DNA of 64,000 bases from Flavobacteriales bacterium 33_180_T64. GTDB taxonomy: Bacteria; Bacteroidota; Bacteroidia; Flavobacteriales; Flavobacteriaceae. The stretch is from NCBI GenBank assembly GCA_002162685.1, contig MAAQ01000020.1:1-64000 (forward strand). The letters run 5' to 3'. Below are positions 33,542 to 43,694 of the stretch, piece after piece; the stretch's first letter is position 1, and every line of letters starts with the position of its first letter. The notes beneath the pieces were generated by a model that was not told the origin of the DNA, did not search any database, and worked only from the letters and a program-made list of their open reading frames with translations. A program made the translations under genes and the position numbers.

Positions 33542-36500
33542 ATGAAAGTTAAATTAGGTTTACTCATTTTTATAATGAGTTTTAATTTTGCAACGTCACA
33601 AAGTAAATCACTTTGGCAAAGACAATCAATTGACAACAATTCTAGAGTTAAAGCAAGTAAGGTAAACTTACCTCAAACACAAATTTTTAATCTTAATATT
33701 GAAGGGTTAAAACTAGCTTTAATTAATGTCCCTAAACGGGCGCAATTTAAAAAAGCTTCTAATGTTATTATTTCGTTTCCAAATTCAGAAGGAGTTTTCG
33801 AAAGCTTTAGAATAATAGAAGCTTCGGTTTTGAATCCAGAACTACAGGAACGATATCCAGAGATTAGGTCTTATGCTGGCCAAGGTATTGAAGACCCAAC
33901 AGCAGTAATTAGATTTAGTATCTCGCCATTAGGGTTTCAAAGTATGCGTTTGTCGGCAGGTAACCCAGCAACATTTATTGAAGCATTAACTGAGAATCAG
34001 TCACATTATGCCGTTTTTAAGCGAGCAGATAAAATTAATTATAATGATGATTTTGAATGTGAAGTTACAGAAAGTCTAGATAGGCGTCTTAATGCAGATA
34101 ATCCAGATGTGATGAGAAATGCAGATGATTCTATTTTACGAACGTATAGACTTGCTGTATCAGCAACAGGAGAATATACGGCTTATCATGGTGGAACAAA
34201 AGCATTGGCATTAGCCGCAATTGTCCAGACGATGACACGTGTAAACGGAATCTTTGAAATCGATTTCAATGTTACTATGATATTGATTAACAATACAGAT
34301 GATGTTATTTATACCAGTACAAGCTCAGATCCTTATGGAAATACAACATCTGGATATAATAGTGCGCTTCAATCGACATTAACAAGTGTGATAGGAGAAT
34401 CTAACTATGATATAGGGCACTTATTTGCTAATTTACAAAACAATGGTAATGCTGGTTGCATTGGTTGTGTTTGTGTTAATAATCAAAAAGGTAGTGGATG
34501 GACTTCAGCGACAGATCCAGACGGAGATTTCTTTGATGTGGATTATGTTGCTCATGAAATGGGACATCAATTTGGTGGAAACCACACATGGACTCATGGA
34601 GGTAATGAAGGGACTAATGTACAAGTAGAACCTGGTAGTGGTTCAACTATTATGAGTTATGCAGGTATAACAGGCTCTACAGATGTGCAGGCTAATGTAC
34701 ACCCTAATTTTCATGCCGTTTCGATAGAACAGGTAACAGATTATGTTAAGAGTACAAGCTGTCAAACTAATACAAATACAGGGAATGCTGTTCCTGTTGT
34801 AAATGCAGGTTCTAACTATACGATTCCAAATGGCACTGCTTTTGTACTTGACGGATCAGCAACGGATGCAGATACATCAGCTGGAGCATTAACTTATAGC
34901 TGGGAACAAATGGATGAAAATAATGCGTCCACTACGTTTCCAAGTACAACTGCTACAGCAGGTGTCGCTTTTAGAGCTTATGAACCAACGACATCTACTA
35001 ACCGTTATTTCCCAAGGTTAGAAACTATTAAAACAGGCGCAACTTCTTGGCAATGGGAAGCGATTCCTAACGTAGCTAGAACGCTTAATTTTAGATTAAC
35101 CGTAAGAGATAATGTTGCTGGAGGAGGAACAAATAGCAGTGATGATATGGTTGTTACTGTAAATGGCACGGCTGGTCCTTTTGTAGTGAATTCGCCAAAT
35201 ACTAATGTCACTTGGAATGCTGGTACAACCCAAACTGTAACTTGGGATGTAGCTGGAACAACAGGAAATGGCGTAAATGCAGCAAACGTAGATATATTCT
35301 TATCAACAGATGGAGGAGATACCTATTCAATTGCATTAGCTTCCGGAGTTTCTAATGATGGTTCTCATGACATTGTGGTTCCTAATAATCAAGGGAGTCA
35401 AAATAGAATAATGGTTAGAGGGTCTAATAATATTTTCTTTGATATTTCTAATTCAAACTTTGAAATTGCTGGACAAGTTGTTTGTAATGCTACTGTGCCA
35501 ACAGGCTTATCGGCTTCTAATGTAGCAACTACAACGGCGACTTTAAGTTGGGACGCGGTTCCTGGAGGATCTTATGATTTACAGTATAGAGTCGTAGGTG
35601 CTGGTTCTTGGACAACAGTTTCTGTTAATGGTATTTCTTCTGTATTATCGGGATTGACAACATTGACTCAGTATGAAGCTCAAGTAAGAAGTAAGTGTCC
35701 AGATAGCTCAACATCTGCTTATAGTGGTATCGTTAATTTCACAACTACAGATGTGCAATTGAATTATTGTGATTCGGCAAGTACAAATATCAATGATGAA
35801 TTTATTGGGAGAGTTCAATTAAATACGATTGACAATGCTTCTGGAGGACAATTTTATTCAGACTTCACAAGCATTTCAACAACATTAACAAAAGATACTC
35901 AATATACAATTACAGTGACACCAACTTGGACAGGAACAGTTTATAGTGAAGGTTATGCTGTATGGATTGATTATAATAGAGATGGGGATTTTAGTGATGC
36001 AGGTGAGCAAGTATGGTCTCAAGCGGCCACTCAAAATACACCTGTAAGTGGTAGTTTTACTATTCCGTCAGGAGCGGTAGAAAACTCGACACGAATGCGA
36101 GTTTCTATGAAATATAATGGTATTCCTACAGAATGTGAAACTTTTACATACGGAGAAGTTGAAGATTATACGGTTATCATAGAAGGTTCTGGACCAGATA
36201 CAATAGTACCAGTTATTACCTTAAATGGAGCATCTACGATTAACTTAAATGTTGGAGACACCTATTCTGAACAAGGCGCAACAGCAACCGATAATGTTGA
36301 TGGTGATATTTCTGCAAATATTGTTGTAGGAGGAGATGTTGTTAATACAAGTGTAGGTGGAACTTATATTGTTACCTATAATGTGGATGATTCAGCAGGA
36401 AACTCTGCAGTGGAAGTTACAAGAACAGTTAATGTAATTCCTGATACTACAGTACCGGTAATTAGTTTAATAGGTGCTTCAACACTAAATTTAAATGTTG

Positions 36501-38524
36501 GAGACACTTATTCTGAACAAGGTGCAACAGCAACCGATAATATTGATGGTGATCTTACCTCAAGTATTGTGACAACAGGAACGGTTAATACAAGTGTAGC
36601 AGGAACATATTTAGTGAATTATAATGTGGATGATTCAGCTGGGAATTCAGCAGTACAAGTAACAAGGACGGTTAATGTAATTCCAGATACAACAGCTCCA
36701 GTTATTACTTTGAATGGTGCATCAACTATAAATTTGAATGTAGGAGGAACTTATACTGAACAAGGTGCAACTGCAACTGATAATATTGATGGAGACATAA
36801 CTGCAAGTATTGTTACTACAGGAACGGTTAATACAAGTGTAGCAGGAACATATTTTGTTAACTATGATGTGAGTGATGCAGCAGGAAATGCAGCAGCTCA
36901 AGTTACGAGAACAGTTAATGTTAGTGTAATTGTAGATACTACAGCACCGGTAATTGTGCTTGTTGGTTCAGCAACAATTAATTTAACAACGGGTGATAGC
37001 TATACTGAACAAGGTGCAACTGCAACAGATAATATTGATGGAGATATAACTGCAAATATTGTTACTACTGGAACGGTTAATACAAGTGTAGCAGGAACAT
37101 ATTTTGTAAATTATAATGTAAGTGATGCAGCAGGAAACGCAGCAGTAGAAGTTACAAGAACAGTAAATGTTACAGACCCCTCAACTGGGTGTACTGGTGG
37201 TGTTTCGTCATTCCCTTATACAGAAGGGTTTGAAAACACCTTAGGTGCTTGGACTCAATCTTCTGCTGATGATATTGATTGGACAGTAAATACTGGTAGT
37301 ACGCTATCAAGTAATACAGGACCATCAAGCGCATCACAAGGTACATATTATGTTTATGTCGAAGCTTCAACTCCAAATTATCCAAGTAAAAGAGCTATAT
37401 TAAATTCTCCTTGTTTCGATTTAACTGGATTATCGACACCAACATTTGATTTTGATTATCATATGTATGGTGCTACAGATATGGGTACTATTGATTTAGA
37501 AGCTAGTAATGATGAAGGAGCAACCTGGGTAAGTATTTGGAACCAATCAGGAAATAAAGGAAATGCTTGGTTAAATGCAAGTGTTGATTTAAGCAGCTAT
37601 GCAGGAGGAACAGTTCAATTACGATTTAATAGATTTGTTGGAAGCACTTGGCAAGCAGATATTGCAATTGATAATATTAATTTGTCTGAGCCAGTAGCTC
37701 CAACGTGTAGTGATGGTATTCAAAATGGAGATGAAACTGGAGTAGATTGTGGTGGTTCATCTTGCGCACCATGTTCTACGAATGATGTTGTATTACATGA
37801 AGGGTATTTTGAAACTGGCTGGGATGGCTGGGTAGATGGCGGAAGTGATTCGTTCAGATATTCTGGTACTAGATCTTTTGAAGGATCTTACTCAATACGA
37901 TTAAGAGATGATACGAGCTCATCAGTAATGACCTTGTCAAATATTGATGTTACTCCTTATTCTCAAGTCGTAGTAGATTTCTACTTTTATGTATTTAGCA
38001 TGGAAAGTGGTGAAGATTTCTGGTTGCAATTTTACGATGGGTCTAGTTATATAACTGCAGCCTCATGGGTTGCTGGTTCAGGTATAGAAAATAGTAACTT
38101 CTATAATGCTACAATAACGCTTACACCAGCACAATATAACTTTGCAGTTAATTCTGGATTTAGATTTAGATGTGATGCTAGTGGTAATCAAGATTATATT
38201 TATATTGATCAGGTTACTATTACTGGAACAAATTCTAGTAGAGGTGTGCAAAATAACCTTATTCAGGTTGGATCATTAGAAGATGAAATTGCTTTTGAAG
38301 ATGATTTTAAACTGTATCCAAACCCAGTTAAAGGTCATATTCTTAATGTTGAGCTTCCCGAAGGTGGAGCTTTTACATATACAGTTATCAATATGATTGG
38401 ACAAACTGTAGCTAGAGGTGATTCTAATGGCAAGGTAGATGTTAGCGCTTTAGATGCAGGAATGTATTTTATTGAAGTCAATGATGGTGATGAAATAACG
38501 ACCAAGAAGTTTATTAAAAACTAA
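33542..38524 (+). CDS. Very large secreted reprolysin-like metalloprotease with T9SS sorting domain
   Basis: The 1660-residue protein is multidomain. A signal peptide (about 1-19) and propeptide-like region (to about 190) precede a metzincin domain with HEMGHQFGGNH (338-348). Ig/PKD-like domains follow (about 415-640), then a fibronectin III-like domain (about 650-735) and a GEVED domain (about 740-880). Four tandem DUF5011-type repeats start near residues 889, 971, 1052 and 1135. A MAM-like beta domain (about 1220-1380), one Cys module (1388-1411), the jelly-roll domain shared with the preceding protease, and a type A sorting domain (about 1585-1660) complete it. It is surface-anchored or secreted by inference. 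Confidence 0.9.
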   Translation: MKVKLGLLIFIMSFNFATSQSKSLWQRQSIDNNSRVKASKVNLPQTQIFNLNIEGLKLALINVPKRAQFKKASNVIISFPNSEGVFESFRIIEASVLNPELQERYPEIRSYAGQGIEDPTAVIRFSISPLGFQSMRLSAGNPATFIEALTENQSHYAVFKRADKINYNDDFECEVTESLDRRLNADNPDVMRNADDSILRTYRLAVSATGEYTAYHGGTKALALAAIVQTMTRVNGIFEIDFNVTMILINNTDDVIYTSTSSDPYGNTTSGYNSALQSTLTSVIGESNYDIGHLFANLQNNGNAGCIGCVCVNNQKGSGWTSATDPDGDFFDVDYVAHEMGHQFGGNHTWTHGGNEGTNVQVEPGSGSTIMSYAGITGSTDVQANVHPNFHAVSIEQVTDYVKSTSCQTNTNTGNAVPVVNAGSNYTIPNGTAFVLDGSATDADTSAGALTYSWEQMDENNASTTFPSTTATAGVAFRAYEPTTSTNRYFPRLETIKTGATSWQWEAIPNVARTLNFRLTVRDNVAGGGTNSSDDMVVTVNGTAGPFVVNSPNTNVTWNAGTTQTVTWDVAGTTGNGVNAANVDIFLSTDGGDTYSIALASGVSNDGSHDIVVPNNQGSQNRIMVRGSNNIFFDISNSNFEIAGQVVCNATVPTGLSASNVATTTATLSWDAVPGGSYDLQYRVVGAGSWTTVSVNGISSVLSGLTTLTQYEAQVRSKCPDSSTSAYSGIVNFTTTDVQLNYCDSASTNINDEFIGRVQLNTIDNASGGQFYSDFTSISTTLTKDTQYTITVTPTWTGTVYSEGYAVWIDYNRDGDFSDAGEQVWSQAATQNTPVSGSFTIPSGAVENSTRMRVSMKYNGIPTECETFTYGEVEDYTVIIEGSGPDTIVPVITLNGASTINLNVGDTYSEQGATATDNVDGDISANIVVGGDVVNTSVGGTYIVTYNVDDSAGNSAVEVTRTVNVIPDTTVPVISLIGASTLNLNVGDTYSEQGATATDNIDGDLTSSIVTTGTVNTSVAGTYLVNYNVDDSAGNSAVQVTRTVNVIPDTTAPVITLNGASTINLNVGGTYTEQGATATDNIDGDITASIVTTGTVNTSVAGTYFVNYDVSDAAGNAAAQVTRTVNVSVIVDTTAPVIVLVGSATINLTTGDSYTEQGATATDNIDGDITANIVTTGTVNTSVAGTYFVNYNVSDAAGNAAVEVTRTVNVTDPSTGCTGGVSSFPYTEGFENTLGAWTQSSADDIDWTVNTGSTLSSNTGPSSASQGTYYVYVEASTPNYPSKRAILNSPCFDLTGLSTPTFDFDYHMYGATDMGTIDLEASNDEGATWVSIWNQSGNKGNAWLNASVDLSSYAGGTVQLRFNRFVGSTWQADIAIDNINLSEPVAPTCSDGIQNGDETGVDCGGSSCAPCSTNDVVLHEGYFETGWDGWVDGGSDSFRYSGTRSFEGSYSIRLRDDTSSSVMTLSNIDVTPYSQVVVDFYFYVFSMESGEDFWLQFYDGSSYITAASWVAGSGIENSNFYNATITLTPAQYNFAVNSGFRFRCDASGNQDYIYIDQVTITGTNSSRGVQNNLIQVGSLEDEIAFEDDFKLYPNPVKGHILNVELPEGGAFTYTVINMIGQTVARGDSNGKVDVSALDAGMYFIEVNDGDEITTKKFIKN
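36206..37178 (+). repeat. Four tandem DUF5011-like repeats inside the reprolysin-like gene
   Basis: Four units of about 81-83 codons begin at 36206, 36452, 36695 and 36944. Each starts with (V/A)PVI-L-G and contains YTEQGATATDN-DGD-like and AGNAAVEVTRTVNV-like segments. Protein identity is high with many synonymous differences, so the array is not a very recent duplication. Confidence 0.8.
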
Positions 38525-38545
38525 TTTTACTAATAGAGATTGTAA

Positions 38546-38577
38546 AAAAGTTCAGATTTTTAATCTGGACTTTTTTT
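38546..38577 (+). terminator. Terminator after the reprolysin-like gene
   Basis: GTTCAGATT / AATCTGGAC forms a 9-bp stem with one G-T pair and is followed by a run of T residues. Confidence 0.85.
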
Positions 38578-38762
38578 ATTTGGGTAATTTTCTAATATTA
38601 CTAAAAACAGGCTTTCACTATTCAGCCTTTTATATCATTTTAAATATGAATAATTTCATCCTCATTAAGCAGTCATCACCATGTTATCTTAAAACGGTTT
38701 ATTTAAGAAGGAGGAACCCTAATAAAATGATATATTAAGCAATAAAGACTATCGTTTATTTT

Positions 38763-38798
38763 AAAAAGAGCCTAAATTAAAAATTTGGGCTCTTTTTT
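38763..38798 (+). terminator. Second, orphan terminator
   Basis: GAGCCTAAATT / AATTTGGGCTC (one G-T pair) flanked by A- and T-runs makes a strong terminator. No recognised gene lies between it and the preceding terminator. Confidence 0.8.
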
Positions 38799-38927
38799 AC
38801 TTAAAAGAACTTAAGACATTTAAGTTTCTTTAAATCAGTATTTTGTAGAGTTGAGATTGTGTTTTTAAACGGCACCATTTAACCGTTCATCTTTGAAAAA
38901 GTACATTTTATCGGATTTTTTTAATTT

Positions 38928-38956
38928 TTTGTCATATATTAGCGACAATATTTTTC
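38928..38956 (+). promoter_or_regulatory. Probable promoter of the M14 carboxypeptidase gene
   Basis: TTTG (38928-38931), 17 bases, then TATTTTTC (38949-38956) is one base from the TAnnTTTG consensus. The leader would be about 25 nt. Confidence 0.45.
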
Positions 38957-38985
38957 AAATTAATATCAATTAACCCCCAAGTCTA

Positions 38986-41900
38986 ATGAGAAAAATTACC
39001 CTAATATTAGTGGCTATTTTTAGTACACTAACCCTATCAGCTCAAAGTTCACAAAAAGAAAAAGCTGAAAATTATTTAGCCGAAAAAGGTGAATTAACAT
39101 TTACCTTTCAAGTAGAAAGCGATGATGACGTTGCTGGTTATACAAGAAATTTATCCCTTATCAATTACAATCCGGTAACTAAAACAGTTACAGCATGGGC
39201 AAATGAAAAACAATTTAGAAAGTTTGAAGAAAACAATCTATCTTACAAAGTACCTACCAGTGAAAACGAAGTAGAGGAGTCTGTTATTTATGATGTAAGA
39301 CCTTTGGCTAATAGATCTAGTTTAGCGACACTTACTTTCCCTGTAAGTTCATACCCTACTTATGCTGAGTATGCACAACAAATGCAAGATTTTGAAGATG
39401 ATTATCCAGCATTAGTAGATATGTTTAGTATAGGAAGTACTGGTCAAGGTGATAAAGAACTATTATTTGTTAAAATTTCTGATAACGTATCCTCTGATGA
39501 GCAAGAACCTAAGCTTATGCTAACATCTTCAATGCATGGAGATGAGATTGCTGGTTACCCAATGATGTTAAGTTTAATAAATTATATACTTACAGTTTAT
39601 AGTGATACGGGTCATGCAGATCATTTAAGAGTAAAAAATCTAGTTGAGAATGCCGAAATTTGGATAAATCCAAGTGCTAATCCTGATGGAACCTATCATA
39701 ATAGTGCTACAAATACTTCGGTTGTAAATGCACGACGAGGTAATGGAAATAATATAGATCTTAATAGAAATTATCCTGATAATATTGCAGGAGCACATTA
39801 TGATGGCGAAGTGTATCAAACAGAAACTTTAGCCTTTATGACTATAGCAGATGCTAACAACTTTGTGATATCAGCAAATTTTCATGGAGGTACTGAATTA
39901 GTTAATTACCCTTTTGATAATGCTTATTCAGCTGAACATATACATGCAGATAATGATTGGTTTGAGCACATCGGTGTCGAATATGCTACACACTGTCAAA
40001 CAGATGCAACTTCTGGAGGAAGTGCAACACCTCCTTATAGTAATAAAGCATCTTATATGACTGATGATGATGATTGGGATGAATCTGCAGGTAGTCAACT
40101 ATGGCACAATAATTATGCACTAAGTCCAGGAGTAACTCATGGTGCTGAATGGTATAAAGTTTTTGGTGGAAGACAAGATTACATGAATTTTTACAAGCAA
40201 TGTAGAGAAATTACAATAGAGCTTTCAGATGTTAAAATTTTGACTGAAAGTTCACTAGATGATTATTGGTACTATAATAGAGATGCTTTATTAGATTTTT
40301 TAACCCAAGGAACTTATGGCTATACAGGTCTTGTATTAGATGCGAATACCAGTAATCCAATAGAAGATGTGAAAGTGACTATAGTTGGACATGATGAATA
40401 TGGTTCAGAAGTAAGTACAGATAATCATGGTGCATATTATAGACCTATAAAGGGAGGCACTTATGATTTATTATTTGAAGCATCTTGTTATCAATCATTC
40501 ACATTGACAAATCAAACCATTACAGATGATGTAACAAGTGTATTATCTAATGTATTATTAACGCCATTATCAGTTTCTGTACCAACAGGATTAGCCGCTT
40601 CAAGCATTCAAACAACATCAGCGACTATGGATTGGGATGCTGGTGGAACAAGTTATGATTTAAGGTATAGAATAGTAGGTTCTCCTACTTGGATAGACGT
40701 AGCTGGATTAACAAATAACACCCATGATCTTACAGGATTAACAGTAGATTCGCAGTATGAAGTACAAGTTTTAGCCTATTGTAATGCTAGTGCTTCAGCT
40801 TATTCTGCTTCAGTACTATTTAATACGCCTGCAGTAAGTTATTGTGCTTCGACAAGTACTGATTCGAGTTATGAATGGATTTCTAGAGTACAATTAAATA
40901 CGCTTGATAATTCAACGGGTGGTAATAACTATTCAGATTTCACAAATTTAACGACAACATTAACGCAAAATCAGTCTTATACTGTAACAATTTCTCCCCA
41001 ATGGTCAGGAACAGTTTATGCTGAACGCTATAAGGTATGGATTGATTTTAATAATGATGGAGATTTTACTGATAGTGGAGAGGAAGTTCTTTCTCAAGCT
41101 ACCACTAACGCAGTAAGTAATGGAGTTACAGTATCAGAAAGTTTTACAATTCCTAATAATGTGGAATTTGGAACGACAAGAATGCGTGTCATTATGAAAG
41201 ACGGGAATATTACCGGTCCTTGTATTTCTTATACCTATGGTGAAGTTGAAGATTATTCAATATACTTAGCTTATGATGGATTAATGTTCGAAAATAATAC
41301 ATGGACACCTAATGCACCTAACGGAACAACTGCAGCTTCTAATGCTTTAATAGTAAATGGAGATTATAATATAACAACAGATGTTGCTATAAATGATATT
41401 GAAGTAGAGACTGGTGCTACTATGACAGTTGCTAAGACGGGATCTTTGACTGTAGATGGTAATGTGACAGGAAATAATAATATTACGTTAGAATCTGATT
41501 CTAATGAGTATTCTAGTTTAATAGTTACGGGAACGATTACAGGTGATGTTGAATATCAACGACATGCTAACATCACTGGAGGTTCTGGCGGAAATGATTT
41601 AATTGCACCTCCAGTATCTGGACAAATATTTACAGACTTCTTAGCCGCGAATTCAAATATTGTTAGTAATGGATCAAATACCTCGTATCTATTTGGGCCT
41701 TTCGATAAGGTTACAGGAGCCTATTTGTTATATGCAAACACAGAAACAAGCCCTTTAACTTTAGGGTCTGGATATAGAGTAGCTTCAACAGACGATGGTA
41801 ATTTTGATTTTACAGGAACTGTTAATACAGGAACTGTAAATGTGAGTATTCTTAGTTCTGGGCCGCAATATGTAAAATGGAATTTATTAGGAAACCCATA

Positions 41901-42876
41901 CCCTTCATATATAAAATTAGCAGATTTCTTAACAGATAATACAAGTCAATTTGATTCTGAAACAATTGCAGTTTATGGCTATAATGGTAATGCGTCTAAT
42001 TCATGGGCCGTATGGAATCAAGCCTACTCTGATGCAAATCCTAATACAGTAATAACTCCTGGTCAAGGATTTTTCGTAGCTTCAAAATCTGGAGGAGGAA
42101 CAATTTCCTTTACACCAGCTATGAGAAGTATAGGTTCTAGTGATGATTTTATTAATGGACGAAGTTCAAATAACGGAAGCAGTATATCACATTTAAAAGT
42201 GAAAGTAGAAAATAGTACAAGTCTTTATAATACAGATTTTTACTTTACTAATAATGCTACTTTAGGGTTAGACCCTGGATATGATGCTGCTGTATTTGGA
42301 ACCACTGCTCCAGCATTTTCAGTATATTCTCATTTAGTACAAGATAATACTGGTCTTGATATGGCTGTACAATCTATAGCTGATACAGATTTGAATACTA
42401 ATGTTATCATTCCACTTGGAATTAATGCAGCTCAAAGTGAACAATTAACAATTGGAATTGTAAATTCTACGTTGTCATCTAATGTTCAGGTGTATTTAGA
42501 AGATAATGTTGCCAATTCTGTAACATTATTAAATGCAGCAGATTATGTGTTTACTCCAAATGCAGCTTTATCTGGAACTGGACGCTTTAACTTAAGGTTT
42601 GAAACAGATACCTTATCTGAAGAAGAGAGTGAGTTAAATAATTTACAAATTTTTAATACGGCCAACCCAAAACTATTGCATATTAATGGATTAATTACTG
42701 AAAACTCAACGTTAAGTTTGTATGATGTTTTAGGAAGAGAAGTCATTACTACAGTGTTAGAGGTTAATGCTAACTCTCAAAAAATAAATATAACTAATTT
42801 GGTTAGAGGAACTTATATTGTGAAAATCGTAAGCAATTCTAGTTCTAGGACCAAGAAAATAATAGTAACGCAATAA
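38986..42876 (+). CDS. Secreted M14-family zinc carboxypeptidase with T9SS sorting domain
   Basis: Signal peptide about 1-20. The M14 domain (about 120-440) has zinc ligands His184 and Glu187 in SSMHGDE, the substrate Arg region RRGNGNNIDLNRNYPD, the third zinc His near 300 (FHGGTELVNYPFD) and the general-base Glu412 in CREITIELS, so it should be active. A transthyretin-like domain follows (about 444-520), then a fibronectin III-like domain (530-615) and a GEVED domain (620-760) closely resembling that of the preceding protease. A long beta-rich region and a sorting domain (about 1220-1296) end the protein. Confidence 0.92.
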   Translation: MRKITLILVAIFSTLTLSAQSSQKEKAENYLAEKGELTFTFQVESDDDVAGYTRNLSLINYNPVTKTVTAWANEKQFRKFEENNLSYKVPTSENEVEESVIYDVRPLANRSSLATLTFPVSSYPTYAEYAQQMQDFEDDYPALVDMFSIGSTGQGDKELLFVKISDNVSSDEQEPKLMLTSSMHGDEIAGYPMMLSLINYILTVYSDTGHADHLRVKNLVENAEIWINPSANPDGTYHNSATNTSVVNARRGNGNNIDLNRNYPDNIAGAHYDGEVYQTETLAFMTIADANNFVISANFHGGTELVNYPFDNAYSAEHIHADNDWFEHIGVEYATHCQTDATSGGSATPPYSNKASYMTDDDDWDESAGSQLWHNNYALSPGVTHGAEWYKVFGGRQDYMNFYKQCREITIELSDVKILTESSLDDYWYYNRDALLDFLTQGTYGYTGLVLDANTSNPIEDVKVTIVGHDEYGSEVSTDNHGAYYRPIKGGTYDLLFEASCYQSFTLTNQTITDDVTSVLSNVLLTPLSVSVPTGLAASSIQTTSATMDWDAGGTSYDLRYRIVGSPTWIDVAGLTNNTHDLTGLTVDSQYEVQVLAYCNASASAYSASVLFNTPAVSYCASTSTDSSYEWISRVQLNTLDNSTGGNNYSDFTNLTTTLTQNQSYTVTISPQWSGTVYAERYKVWIDFNNDGDFTDSGEEVLSQATTNAVSNGVTVSESFTIPNNVEFGTTRMRVIMKDGNITGPCISYTYGEVEDYSIYLAYDGLMFENNTWTPNAPNGTTAASNALIVNGDYNITTDVAINDIEVETGATMTVAKTGSLTVDGNVTGNNNITLESDSNEYSSLIVTGTITGDVEYQRHANITGGSGGNDLIAPPVSGQIFTDFLAANSNIVSNGSNTSYLFGPFDKVTGAYLLYANTETSPLTLGSGYRVASTDDGNFDFTGTVNTGTVNVSILSSGPQYVKWNLLGNPYPSYIKLADFLTDNTSQFDSETIAVYGYNGNASNSWAVWNQAYSDANPNTVITPGQGFFVASKSGGGTISFTPAMRSIGSSDDFINGRSSNNGSSISHLKVKVENSTSLYNTDFYFTNNATLGLDPGYDAAVFGTTAPAFSVYSHLVQDNTGLDMAVQSIADTDLNTNVIIPLGINAAQSEQLTIGIVNSTLSSNVQVYLEDNVANSVTLLNAADYVFTPNAALSGTGRFNLRFETDTLSEEESELNNLQIFNTANPKLLHINGLITENSTLSLYDVLGREVITTVLEVNANSQKINITNLVRGTYIVKIVSNSSSRTKKIIVTQ

Positions 42877-42895
42877 AGGTTATTATAGAAGTAAA

Positions 42896-42930
42896 AAAGG
42901 GCTGTTTGGAATATTTTCAAACGGCCCTTT
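42896..42930. terminator. Bidirectional terminator between M14 gene and exonuclease gene
   Basis: AAAGGGCTGTTTG / CAAACGGCCCTTT (one G-T pair) forms a strong stem between the convergent genes and touches the exonuclease stop. Confidence 0.82.
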
Positions 42931-42931
42931 G

Positions 42932-43645
42932 TTATATATGAAGAATTTCATCATTAGACAATAGAGCATCACCTCGTAACCTTAAGAAAACCTGAGCGAC
43001 TGCAATAGTATCTTTTTCACAATAAGTAATAATGCGATCGACTTCTTTCTTTTCATAATATACACGATAAACCTCACTACCATCGATATCATCTTTAGGA
43101 GAAGGAATCCCTAAAACGTTAGTTAGTAATTTTAAGGATGTATAGGTTTTGTAGTCTCCAAATTTCCAAAGCTCTAAGGTGTCAAGATGCGGTACTTCCC
43201 ATGGCTTTTTTCCAAAAAGATTGAGTTTGTACGGTAATTCAATATTATGAATAATCATTCTGCGAGCAATGTATGGGAAATCAAATTCCTTTCCGTTATG
43301 AGCACAAAGTAAGTGTTTGTTTGAGTTAAAATGGGTTATTAAGAGGTTTTTGAAACCTTTCAGGATTTTAATTTCATCACCATAAAATGAAGTAACTCTA
43401 AAGTTTCTCATATCACCTTCCATTTTCATATAACCTACTGAAATACATATGATTTTCCCAAATTCTGCCCAAATTCCAGCACGATCATAAAATTCTTCAG
43501 CAGTAAATTCATCACGTCTTTGGTATTGCGATTTGTGACTCCATAGATCTTGTTTTACATCATCCAATTCTGAGAAAAATTCTGTTTCTGGAACGGTTTC
43601 AATATCTAAAAATAGAATATTTTCTATATTTAATTTTGTTATCAT
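42932..43645 (-). CDS. DEDD-family 3'-5' exonuclease (PolB-proofreading-like)
   Basis: The 237-residue stand-alone exonuclease has Exo I FLDIETVPE (Asp14, Glu16), Exo II in HNGKEFDFPYIARRM and Exo III in YCEKDTIAVAQVF. It resembles the predicted 3'-5' exonuclease family related to the PolB proofreading domain. It is the last gene of the long minus-strand run that starts at hemA. Substrate is DNA or RNA 3' ends; physiological role unknown. Confidence 0.88.
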   Translation of the reverse strand: MITKLNIENILFLDIETVPETEFFSELDDVKQDLWSHKSQYQRRDEFTAEEFYDRAGIWAEFGKIICISVGYMKMEGDMRNFRVTSFYGDEIKILKGFKNLLITHFNSNKHLLCAHNGKEFDFPYIARRMIIHNIELPYKLNLFGKKPWEVPHLDTLELWKFGDYKTYTSLKLLTNVLGIPSPKDDIDGSEVYRVYYEKKEVDRIITYCEKDTIAVAQVFLRLRGDALLSNDEILHI

Positions 43646-43694
43646 ACCTTCTCCTTTTTTTTGTTTAAACTTGTTTTAGTTGAATGTGATGCGC

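Larger units (their letters stand above)
38578..38985. other. Intergenic region with a second terminator and the M14 gene promoter
   Basis: About 185 bases lie between the terminator of the reprolysin-like gene and a second terminator. They contain only a 30-codon frame (38646-38738, weak) and could hold a small RNA. After the second terminator, an AT-rich stretch includes the gapped inverted pair AACGG / CCGTT (38865-38884) and the promoter of the M14 gene. No conventional gene is seen. Confidence 0.5.

Noticed and set aside
36206-37178. Regularly spaced repeats resembling an array
   Set aside because: Units are about 245 bases long, in frame, and encode DUF5011-like domains, so this is not a CRISPR array.
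38646-38738. 30-codon frame between two terminators
   Set aside because: No convincing ribosome-binding or family signal was seen; noted only in the intergenic description.
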